A stretch of DNA of 8,328 bases from CAYVKM01 sp964452045 (lineage in GTDB: Bacteria > Calditrichota > Calditrichia > RBG-13-44-9), in the NCBI GenBank assembly GCA_964452045.1, contig CAYVKM010000122.1, forward strand, positions 1-8,328, given 5' to 3'. Each line of letters begins with the position of its first letter. The stretch's first letter is position 1. Shown here piece after piece: positions 1-6,403 of the stretch. The position numbers and the translations under genes are program-made. The notes beneath the pieces are model-generated. The model made no database searches. It had not been told where the DNA came from and worked only from the letters and a program-made list of their open reading frames with translations.

Positions 1-66
1 TTTTTTTGCAAAATACCTCCGCCAGGGCGTTGAGTTTTTTAAAAAGGTGTTGATACAAAAGCCCTG
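1..66 (+). CDS. Possible C-terminal end of an upstream gene (partial)
   Basis: Frame 1 is open from the window edge to a TGA at 64-66 and gives 21 residues ending in FFKKVLIQKP. The stretch is rich in aromatic and basic residues, with the pattern of an amphipathic C-terminal helix, and the strand matches every other gene here. The other two + frames stop earlier (TGA at 30 and at 51). It is too short to assign a family. It could also be chance, because any frame has a fair probability of staying open over 66 bases. Confidence 0.3.
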
Positions 67-116
67 AAATCTTTATCTTCCTTTCAAATTCTGATGGTTA
101 AAAATTGAGAGACAAA

Positions 117-1340
117 ATGCACAAAATAAATTATCTGGCAATCCTGGTTCTCATTCTCCTGGCCCTGATCTTGTCCTGTACCGTGAAGGATGGGGAAATT
201 TTTGGGTTTAATCCGGAATATGGAAATCTTTTAATCACTTCGGATAATTATTCCGGCGCCACCATTTTCCTGGATTATAAAAATACCGGTAAAGTGACAC
301 CTGCGCTTCTGGAAAATGTAAGCGTCGGAAAACATGTGGTACATTTATTTTTAAGTACCACTAAACCGACACCGGATTCTGCTGTGGTATTTGTGGAAAA
401 AGAGAAAGAGCAAACCATCCGTTTTGAATTGAACAAAGTGAGCACTGGGGATATTCTGGTCCGGACCACTCCGGACAGTGCCCGGATTTATATCAATAAG
501 CTGGATTTCGGATTTTCTCCCCTCAATATTTTCGGGCTACCTACCGGAAATTACCAGATTGATATCCTTAAGAGTAATTATTTACCCATTCAGCGAGAAG
601 CAAATATTACCACTAATAAAGTTTTAGAATTGAATGAGCAGCTGGATTTGAGAAGAACGGTTCTTTTGGAACATATATCCAATACCAGTTGTCCCCCCTG
701 TCCGGAGGCTGATGAGCTGGTTGAAGATCTGCTAAGTGAGTTGGGAACGGTCCGGTTAATCGGTATTGGTTATCATGCCTACTGGCCCTCTCCGGAAGAT
801 CCCATGTACCTCGCGGCAAAAGAGGGGAATGATTACCGGGTTAAGACCTACTATAAACCTGCCAGCATACCGACTGCCTGGATCGATGGTAAAAAATATG
901 TTGGAAATTTGACTCTGCCTTCTTACCAAACAGTTAGAGACTCTATTGAAGCCCATTTATCGAAGGCCCCCAGGGCAGTGGTTGAATTCATTAATCTGGT
1001 AAGAGAAGATTCAAGCATTTCCGGTGAGCTGCAGGTAACTGCCCTTCAGTCTTTTCCGGCATCGACTGTGTTGCAAATTGCCCTCATTGAGGATGTGATC
1101 GATTATGAAAGTCCCCCGGGTACAAACGGTCAGCAGCATTTTGAAGCAGTATTCCGGGAATTCTATCCGGATCCTGCCGGTCAGACTATTGCACTTAATA
1201 GCAATGAGAAAGAACGTTTCCATTTTTCATTTAAGTATCAGCCGGAATGGGGACAGGATTTGTCCGTGGTGGCATTTGTCCAGGTGAATAATACCAAAGA
1301 GGTGTTGCAGGCGGGCTGGACGAGATATCCTGATCTGTGA
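117..1340 (+). CDS. Outer-membrane-type lipoprotein: two PEGA-like domains plus Omp28-like thioredoxin-fold domain
   Basis: Predicted exported lipoprotein of 407 residues. From ATG 117, a short basic n-region (MHK) and a hydrophobic stretch lead to the lipobox LILSC, with Cys21 as the lipidated residue. An in-frame TTG at 105 would add four residues. ATG 117 is preferred because GAGAG lies five bases upstream and the signal peptide is more compact. Two PEGA-type beta repeats follow (roughly residues 36-108 and 110-178; compare SGATIFLD and GLPTGNYQIDI). From about residue 180 the protein resembles Omp28-related proteins: TVLLEHISNTSCPPCPEA contains a CPPC redox motif at 192-195, and IPT at about 251-253 fits the cis-proline loop of thioredoxin folds. 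The C-terminal 120 residues look like a beta-sandwich. PEGA domains are often found on surface or envelope proteins. The next two genes encode an exported thioredoxin and a barrel, so I infer a role in envelope thiol chemistry or surface protein assembly. The substrate is unknown. Confidence 0.8.
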   Translation: MHKINYLAILVLILLALILSCTVKDGEIFGFNPEYGNLLITSDNYSGATIFLDYKNTGKVTPALLENVSVGKHVVHLFLSTTKPTPDSAVVFVEKEKEQTIRFELNKVSTGDILVRTTPDSARIYINKLDFGFSPLNIFGLPTGNYQIDILKSNYLPIQREANITTNKVLELNEQLDLRRTVLLEHISNTSCPPCPEADELVEDLLSELGTVRLIGIGYHAYWPSPEDPMYLAAKEGNDYRVKTYYKPASIPTAWIDGKKYVGNLTLPSYQTVRDSIEAHLSKAPRAVVEFINLVREDSSISGELQVTALQSFPASTVLQIALIEDVIDYESPPGTNGQQHFEAVFREFYPDPAGQTIALNSNEKERFHFSFKYQPEWGQDLSVVAFVQVNNTKEVLQAGWTRYPDL

Positions 1341-1422
1341 GAAAAAATCATCAGAGGTTTTGGGTTAAATAAACAGTTAATAATCAGATACAGTAATTGA
1401 TTTAAAGAGTGTCTAATTTTCT

Positions 1423-1429
1423 GGAGGAG
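1423..1429 (+). promoter_or_regulatory. Strong Shine-Dalgarno for the TlpA-like gene
   Basis: GGAGGAG lies two bases before ATG 1432. Its core is at a usable distance and clearly fixes the start of the exported thioredoxin. It is one of the best ribosome binding sites in the window; the other strong ones are before glgC and before the small HTH gene. Confidence 0.7.
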
Positions 1430-1431
1430 TA

Positions 1432-1932
1432 ATGAAATATCTTTTAAGCATGATGCTTATTTTCTGTTTCTTTTTGCCTGCTTTGGCCCGCGACGAAGGA
1501 TCTGATCGGGAAAAAGCACCGGATTTTACCCTGCCCGACCTGGGTGGGAAAAATTATGTGCTTTACGAAAATTTGGATCAAGGTCCGATTGTGATCAATT
1601 TTTGGGCGACCTGGTGCGTTCCCTGCATTGAAGAATTAAAAAAAATGAAAAAGATATATGATACCTACTCTGAACAGGAAGTCATTTTTCTGGCCATTTC
1701 GGTGGATGATCCCAAAACTGTGGGAAGAGTCAAGAGTTTTGCCAGATCCCATCGTTATCCCTTCCATATTTTGCTGGATACCAATAGTGAGGTAATGCGG
1801 ATGCTAGGAGGATCCGTACCGCCGTTTACTCTAATTCTCGATAAAGAAGGAAGAATTGTATACAGTCACGTGGGATATCGAGTTGGTGATGAAAAGAAGG
1901 TTGAAGAAGAACTTGAAAAACTATTGAAATAA
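1432..1932 (+). CDS. TlpA/ResA-like exported thioredoxin (thiol-disulfide oxidoreductase)
   Basis: A 166-residue periplasmic thioredoxin-fold protein. Residues 1-19 form a signal peptide with a likely cut after ALA. The redoxin domain covers about 28-166: APDFTLPDLGG is the typical TlpA/AhpC-TSA opening, INFWATWCVPC carries the active site with Cys62 and Cys65, and SVPPFT at 128-133 supplies the cis-Pro loop. Length and motif order fit the TlpA/ResA/DsbE family. These proteins usually reduce disulfides outside the cytoplasm, for example in apocytochrome c before haem attachment, or in other exported proteins. No Ccm/Ccs maturation genes are nearby. A multihaem cytochrome lies about 6 kb downstream, but that is too far to imply a link. 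The gene sits 91 bp after the lipoprotein and 36 bp before the barrel gene. A dedicated role with those neighbours is inferred. A signal-anchored rather than soluble form is possible. Confidence 0.9.
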   Translation: MKYLLSMMLIFCFFLPALARDEGSDREKAPDFTLPDLGGKNYVLYENLDQGPIVINFWATWCVPCIEELKKMKKIYDTYSEQEVIFLAISVDDPKTVGRVKSFARSHRYPFHILLDTNSEVMRMLGGSVPPFTLILDKEGRIVYSHVGYRVGDEKKVEEELEKLLK

Positions 1933-1968
1933 TCCCCCTCATTCGGTAAGCAGACAGGAATAATCTTA

Positions 1969-3366
1969 ATGAATAAACGACTACTTTGTGGCATCATTAT
2001 CATCCTATTTTTTCATTTTCCCGAAATTAATCTTTATTCCCAGCTGACCTACCAGGGTAATAACTACCTGGAGTGGTCAATTGACCGGGAAAATGACAAG
2101 CAATATTTTGAAGACTGGGCGGAGTTCTTTCTTGGCTACAAGGATTTCAGAGCTGGATTGAGATTTGAGGCCCACGAACCACCCCAACCATACTCTCCGG
2201 ATACCACCGGATATGGTATCGCACAGCGTTTTCTGGAATATAGAAAAAGCTACTTCACCGCTACACTGGGAAATTACTATACCTTGTTTGGCAGGGGACT
2301 GGTCTTGAGATCCTTCGAAAACCGGATGATCCGCTGGGATACCAATATTGACGGTGGCAAGGTCGATTTTAATCATCCCCTGCTCGATGCAGAAGTAATA
2401 GCCGGAAGACCCCGCGATCGGAGTGGCCGACGGCAGGAGTGGCTGGAAGGAGGATATCTAAAATTTAAACCGCTATCACTTCTTGATATTGGGGGCACTT
2501 TTGTTACCACGGATTTAAAGGATAAGGGAAGAGTTTACTGGGGATCGGTTCTGGCCGATCTTAATTTTGACTGGGGGGAATTCTACTTTGAGAGAGCGTT
2601 CAAGGATTTTCCCAGCCAATATCCAAAGGGTAAAGCATATTATTTAATGGGAAATATTTATTATGGTGACGCGACACTTCTGGTGGAATACCGGGATTAC
2701 GATCAGTTTGATATTACCGAGGGATTGACCTATAATAATCCGCCAACCGTTTTCCGGGAACACTTATATACTCTCTTAAACCGTCACCAGCGGGTACAGG
2801 ATGCCCGGGATGAACGGGGCTATCAGGTAGAATTTACCTATGGGATAAGTGAGAACGCTGTGTTGACCCTGAATAATAACCGGACCACCAATCATAAAGG
2901 ATTGCTGCTTTACCGCGAATATTACGGTCAGCTGGAATTAGATCCGAATGATAACTGGAGTTTAGTCGGCGGGGCAGGGCAACAGGAAAATCTGGAAGCC
3001 CGCTATCTGAATTTTGTTGGAACCGCTAAATGGATAATCAGTGATTACCATGCCATAAAAGCGATTGTGGAGCACCAGCATGCCAAAATTTTGCTTAACG
3101 ATCGTCAGTATTATGATCAAGCGCTTACCCTGGCCTATGATATATTTTCCCGGATTACACTATCACTAATATCGGAACGCACGACGGACCAGTTGTCAGA
3201 GGAGGATTACTGGCTCGCCGGGCAACTGGATGTTCATCTCCCCAGAAATTTCGATTTAACGGTTTTCGGTGGAAACCGACGAAAGGGAAAAATCTGCGTC
3301 GGCGGTGTCTGCATCAACCGGCCAGCTTTCGAAGGGATAGAGATTCGACTGCTAAACCGGTTCTGA
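1969..3366 (+). CDS. Predicted outer-membrane beta-barrel protein, DUF6029-like
   Basis: A 465-residue exported protein with a signal peptide (MNKRLLCGIIIILFFHF..., likely cut near residues 24-25, YSQ). The mature part alternates short aromatic-rich beta strands with polar turns. It ends in IRLLNRF, a C-terminal Phe signature typical of barrels inserted by BamA. Length, the N-terminal LTYQGNNYLEW opening and the GGNRRKGKICVGGVC ending match my recollection of DUF6029-type proteins from Bacteroidota and Calditrichota, whose function is unknown. The only cysteines outside the signal peptide are Cys443 and Cys448, in a C-x4-C close to the C terminus. The start is ATG 1969, with AGGA (1956-1959) nine bases upstream. 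The gene lies 36 bp after the TlpA-like gene, so the two probably share a transcript, and a strong terminator hairpin follows. A porin or structural barrel is the main alternative reading. The family assignment is from memory and less certain than the barrel prediction. Confidence 0.7.
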   Translation: MNKRLLCGIIIILFFHFPEINLYSQLTYQGNNYLEWSIDRENDKQYFEDWAEFFLGYKDFRAGLRFEAHEPPQPYSPDTTGYGIAQRFLEYRKSYFTATLGNYYTLFGRGLVLRSFENRMIRWDTNIDGGKVDFNHPLLDAEVIAGRPRDRSGRRQEWLEGGYLKFKPLSLLDIGGTFVTTDLKDKGRVYWGSVLADLNFDWGEFYFERAFKDFPSQYPKGKAYYLMGNIYYGDATLLVEYRDYDQFDITEGLTYNNPPTVFREHLYTLLNRHQRVQDARDERGYQVEFTYGISENAVLTLNNNRTTNHKGLLLYREYYGQLELDPNDNWSLVGGAGQQENLEARYLNFVGTAKWIISDYHAIKAIVEHQHAKILLNDRQYYDQALTLAYDIFSRITLSLISERTTDQLSEEDYWLAGQLDVHLPRNFDLTVFGGNRRKGKICVGGVCINRPAFEGIEIRLLNRF

Positions 3367-3400
3367 TCGAATTTCGTTTTATCATTTCCACACTTAGGTT

Positions 3401-3439
3401 AAATTAAACCACCCCGTTTTTTGAGGTGGTTTAATTTTT
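3401..3439 (+). terminator. Rho-independent terminator or attenuator hairpin
   Basis: A perfect 13-bp inverted repeat: AAATTAAACCACC (3401-3413) pairs with GGTGGTTTAATTT (3425-3437) around an 11-nt loop containing six T. The 3' arm runs into a T-tract (3435-3439). It starts 34 bases after the barrel stop codon, so it plausibly ends the lipoprotein/thioredoxin/barrel transcript. The A/T ends make the structure nearly symmetric, so it could also act on the other strand. It ends 13 bases before the next start codon, which raises the possibility of attenuation rather than simple termination. Confidence 0.75.
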
Positions 3440-3452
3440 ATTGAGAATAAAA

Positions 3453-4904
3453 ATGCCTGAACAAAAGGAAAATCCGCGGTTATTACTGATAAATCCCTGG
3501 ATCTATGACTTTACCGCATTTGATCTATGGAGCAAACCTATCGGACTACTATATATTGCTGCTTATTTGCGGGATATCGGTTATCGGATAGATTTTATCG
3601 ATTGTCTGGATAAATTTCACCCGGCATTACAGAAGTGGCTGGGTGGAAAATCTCCGAAAGTCAAAAAATACGGTACCGGTCCGTTTAATCGGGAGGTGGT
3701 GGAGAAACCAGAAGTTTTCGACGACATACCCCGTAAATTTGCCCGTTATGGGTTAACGGAAGAACTTTTCAGACAAGAATTGCAGAATGTACCCCAACCG
3801 GCCGCAATTCTGGTAACCTCTTTTATGACATACTGGTACCTTGGGCCTAAAAAAGTTATTGAAATCGTCAGAGAAATATTCCCGGGAGTACCGGTAATTT
3901 TAGGAGGAATTTACGCCACACTGCTTCCCGAACATGCCAGCCAAATCCTGCGACCGGATTATATTGTACAGGGACCTGGCGAAACCCAGATAGAAAAACT
4001 GCTTTCGGAAATAATAACAGATGCTCCCGTAGCTGAAAAACAGCCGAAGGTTTTGGATGATTTTCCTTTTCCGTCATTTGATCTTTACCATCACCTGGAA
4101 TATCTGCCGGTCATGACCTCCCGGGGATGCCCATATCACTGTACTTTTTGTGCGACCGATAAAATAAGCGGGAAATATGCACAGCGGCAGCCGGAGAAAA
4201 TTGTAGAAGAAATATCTTTTTCGGTAAAGAAGTATGGTATTCATGATATTGCCTTCTATGATGATGCATTACTATTAAATAAAAACCAACGGCTTCTGCC
4301 GGTTTTGGAGATGCTTCTACAGAAAAATATCAAGCTTCGTTTCCACACGCCCAATGGATTACATGCTAAACAGATTGATCAAAAGACAGCCAGGCTATTT
4401 TGGGAATCGGGATTTAAAACCATCCGGTTGAGTTTTGAAACGGTGGATAAGGATCGTCAGAAGGATATGATGAACAAAGTTACGCCATCCGATCTGGAAC
4501 GGGCGGTTCAATATTTGACCAAAACCGGGTATGCCAAGAAGTTGTTGGAATCTTATGTATTGATGGGTTTGCCAAACCAGACGTTTGAGGAAATTTATGA
4601 GAGTATTCTGTTTGTCCATTCACTGGGCATAAAAGTAAAGTTGGCTTCATATTCTCCGATACCGGGAACAATTGATTATCAGCGTGCCGTGGAGTCCGGT
4701 CAGTTTCCGACAGATGCAGATCCGCTTTTGACCAACAAAACCATTTATCCGCTCCATCGGGATATGGACTCCTATTTGAAATTTCAGGAAATCCGGCAGC
4801 TAGTAAACATTCTTAATCAGGCGGTTGATCGAGATGTCAATCTGTTTTCTACCACAGAGTTAAAAAATGCCCTTCAGAAAATTTTAGCCGGAAAACTTGT
4901 TTAG
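3453..4904 (+). CDS. Radical SAM protein with N-terminal cobalamin-binding-like domain
   Basis: A 483-residue cytoplasmic radical SAM enzyme. Residue numbers here count from ATG 3453, which has GAG seven bases upstream. A TTG at 3441 would add four residues. The N-terminal part (about 8-205) has the Rossmann-like layout of B12-binding domains: LLLINPW, then PIGLLYIAAYLRDIGY, ILGGIYAT and a GPGET loop. It lacks the DxHxxG cobalamin-ligating motif, so cofactor binding is doubtful. The radical SAM barrel follows, with MTSRGCPYHCTFC providing the C-x3-C-x2-C iron-sulfur motif at Cys226, Cys230 and Cys233. Later conserved segments include FYDDALL, LRFHTPNGLHA, IRLSFET and YVLMGLPNQT. The central KYGTGPF...DIPRKFARYG region resembles a widespread uncharacterised subgroup I remember from anaerobes. 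The reaction and substrate cannot be predicted: methylation, tRNA modification and lipid or peptide tailoring are all seen in relatives. No partner gene is evident. It stands between a terminator and the glgC upstream region. Confidence 0.88.
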   Translation: MPEQKENPRLLLINPWIYDFTAFDLWSKPIGLLYIAAYLRDIGYRIDFIDCLDKFHPALQKWLGGKSPKVKKYGTGPFNREVVEKPEVFDDIPRKFARYGLTEELFRQELQNVPQPAAILVTSFMTYWYLGPKKVIEIVREIFPGVPVILGGIYATLLPEHASQILRPDYIVQGPGETQIEKLLSEIITDAPVAEKQPKVLDDFPFPSFDLYHHLEYLPVMTSRGCPYHCTFCATDKISGKYAQRQPEKIVEEISFSVKKYGIHDIAFYDDALLLNKNQRLLPVLEMLLQKNIKLRFHTPNGLHAKQIDQKTARLFWESGFKTIRLSFETVDKDRQKDMMNKVTPSDLERAVQYLTKTGYAKKLLESYVLMGLPNQTFEEIYESILFVHSLGIKVKLASYSPIPGTIDYQRAVESGQFPTDADPLLTNKTIYPLHRDMDSYLKFQEIRQLVNILNQAVDRDVNLFSTTELKNALQKILAGKLV

Positions 4905-4908
4905 ACCT

Positions 4909-4930
4909 GTTTCATGGTATACATTGAAAC
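4909..4930. repeat. 22-bp imperfect palindrome upstream of glgC
   Basis: GTTTCA (4909-4914) and TGAAAC (4925-4930) are perfect inverted copies around a centre that contains the palindrome GTATAC (4917-4922). All three share one dyad axis, so 18 of 22 positions are symmetric. It begins four bases after the radical SAM stop codon and lies 115 bp before glgC. The symmetry suits a dimeric-repressor operator. A T-tract does not follow directly, so a terminator is less likely, although a T7 run occurs about 20 bases further on. No second copy was found in the window. Confidence 0.4.
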
Positions 4931-4966
4931 TAAAAGTGCGATGAGATATTTTTTTAATATATTGGT

Positions 4967-4997
4967 TTGATAGAATTTTTGTTATTTTAATTGTAAT
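4967..4997 (+). promoter_or_regulatory. Possible sigma70-type promoter for glgC
   Basis: TTGATA (4967-4972) and TGTAAT (4992-4997) each match the consensus hexamers at five of six positions. The 19-nt spacer is longer than the optimal 17. Transcription would begin near 5004 and leave a leader of about 40 nt before ATG 5046. The region is AT-rich, so such matches arise easily. The organism's own promoter consensus may differ, as in Bacteroidota. Confidence 0.25.
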
Positions 4998-5045
4998 CGG
5001 ATTCGAATTTAAAACGAACCACTCGAAAGCTAAAAGAGGAAAATC

Positions 5046-6323
5046 ATGGCCAAAGTCGTCACCATTATTCTGGCAGGTGGTCAGGGCAGCAGATTATATC
5101 CCCTTACGAAAATACGGAGCAAACCCGCTGTACCAATTGCTGGCCGGTTCCGGTTAATTGATATTCCTATTAGTAATTGTATCCATTCCAATTTGAGAAA
5201 AATATTTATTTCTACTCAGTTTAGTAGTGAATCCTTGCATCGGCATATATTTGTGACTTATAGATTCGATAGTTTTACCAAGGATTTTGTTACTATCCTC
5301 TCTGCCCAGCAAACCCTGGATAACCGCCAATGGTATCAGGGGACAGCCGATGCAGTGAGGCAGAACTTGCAATTTTTGCGGACCGAGGGAGATCTGGTGC
5401 TCATTCTGTCCGGTGATCATTTATACCGTATGGATTATCAAAAATTTATTCAATTTCATATTGAAAAGAAGGCGGATATCAGCATCTCTGTTTATCCGGT
5501 ACGTTACAATCAGGCACCTGAATTCGGGGTCATGAAAGTAAACCGAAATACCCGGATTGAGTCTTTTTTTGAAAAACCCAAGGTTAAAGAAGACCTGGAT
5601 GCCATGAGTATCCCTCCGGAGGTTTTCTCCAAGTTTAACCTGGAGGCGTCGGGACGAACTCATTTAGCCTCCATGGGCATCTATTTGTTTAACTGGAATA
5701 TACTTTTCGAAATGCTGGAAGATACAGATTTTGAAGATTTTGGCAAGGAAGTTATTCCCTATGCCCTAAAACGCAAAAAGGTGTATGGATATTTTTTTGA
5801 TGGATATTGGGAGGATATCGGAACGATCCGAAGTTTTTTTGAAGCACACATGGATCTAACCGAAACCTTACCCAAGTTTAATTTTTATGACGAGCAGCAT
5901 CCAATCTTTACCCATCCTCGTTTTTTACCCGGTTCAAAAATATTGAATGCAGAGGTAAAAAATTCTATTTTATGCGAAGGAAGTATTATTAACCGTTCGC
6001 AAGTCACTTCGGCTATTATCGGAATTCGTACGCGGATTGAAGCAAATTCCCTGATTGACCATGCGGTAATTATGGGATCTGACTATCTCGAGTCAAAAGC
6101 GCAAATGGAAATCAATAACAAACTGGGTATTCCAAATGTTGGAATCGGACGGGATTGTGAAATACGAAATGCTATCATCGATAAAAATGTCAGAATTGGT
6201 AATGGAGTAAAATTGGTGAACGCACAGGGAAAAAGCGATGAAACTTCCGAGAATTATGTCATTCGGGATGGCATTATTGTTATTCCTAAAAATTCGGTTA
6301 TTCACGATGGAACGATAATATAG
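5046..6323 (+). CDS. glgC: Glucose-1-phosphate adenylyltransferase (ADP-glucose pyrophosphorylase)
   Basis: Makes ADP-glucose and pyrophosphate from ATP and glucose 1-phosphate, the committed step of bacterial glycogen synthesis, in the cytoplasm. The length of 425 residues is normal. The nucleotidyltransferase domain (about 4-275) carries GGQGSRLYPLT (11-21), KPAVPIAG (26-33), RLIDIPISNC (36-45), WYQGTADAV (96-104), GDHLYRMDY (123-131) with the catalytic Asp124, the FEKP sugar-phosphate loop with Lys177, and YWEDIGTI (254-261). The rest forms the left-handed beta-helix (about 295-425) and ends in VIRDGI...HDGTII, as in many bacterial and plant enzymes. Ile23 stands where E. coli has the fructose-bisphosphate-binding Lys39. 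Lys380 and Lys415 occupy the places I recall as 3-phosphoglycerate-binding lysines in Anabaena. Allosteric control may therefore be less like the enterobacterial type; this alignment was done by eye. AGAGGA (5035-5040) is an excellent ribosome binding site. No other glg gene is in the window. Confidence 0.95.
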   Translation: MAKVVTIILAGGQGSRLYPLTKIRSKPAVPIAGRFRLIDIPISNCIHSNLRKIFISTQFSSESLHRHIFVTYRFDSFTKDFVTILSAQQTLDNRQWYQGTADAVRQNLQFLRTEGDLVLILSGDHLYRMDYQKFIQFHIEKKADISISVYPVRYNQAPEFGVMKVNRNTRIESFFEKPKVKEDLDAMSIPPEVFSKFNLEASGRTHLASMGIYLFNWNILFEMLEDTDFEDFGKEVIPYALKRKKVYGYFFDGYWEDIGTIRSFFEAHMDLTETLPKFNFYDEQHPIFTHPRFLPGSKILNAEVKNSILCEGSIINRSQVTSAIIGIRTRIEANSLIDHAVIMGSDYLESKAQMEINNKLGIPNVGIGRDCEIRNAIIDKNVRIGNGVKLVNAQGKSDETSENYVIRDGIIVIPKNSVIHDGTII

Positions 6324-6403
6324 CCAGCTTCAAGAGTTGAAGAAATTTCCCCCTTTTCAAAATTATAAAGCAAAAATTTAATTCATTGGGCATTTGGCAG
6401 AAA

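Noticed and set aside
23..66. CAGGGC / GCCCTG inverted repeat with a 32-base spacer near the window start
   Set aside because: Arms are six bases, the spacer is long and there is no following T-run. It probably falls in the end of a coding region, so chance is the simpler explanation.
1341..1431. Spacer between the lipoprotein and thioredoxin genes as a promoter or terminator site
   Set aside because: Apart from the strong ribosome binding site at its end, only a five-base inverted repeat (AATCA / TGATT) was seen, which is too weak to call.
2077..2376. Open frame of 99 codons on the minus strand inside the barrel gene
   Set aside because: It lies wholly within a longer, well-supported + strand gene, has no ribosome binding site worth noting and shows no recognisable protein pattern.
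5154..5663. Two consecutive minus-strand open frames (5154-5420 and 5421-5663) opposite glgC
   Set aside because: Both are antisense to conserved glgC motifs and are explained by the codon pattern of that gene.
6328..6342. CTTCAA-GAG-TTGAAG hairpin just after the glgC stop codon
   Set aside because: The stem is only six pairs, the loop is three bases and no T-tract follows (AAATTTCCCCC comes next), so it is not supported as a terminator.
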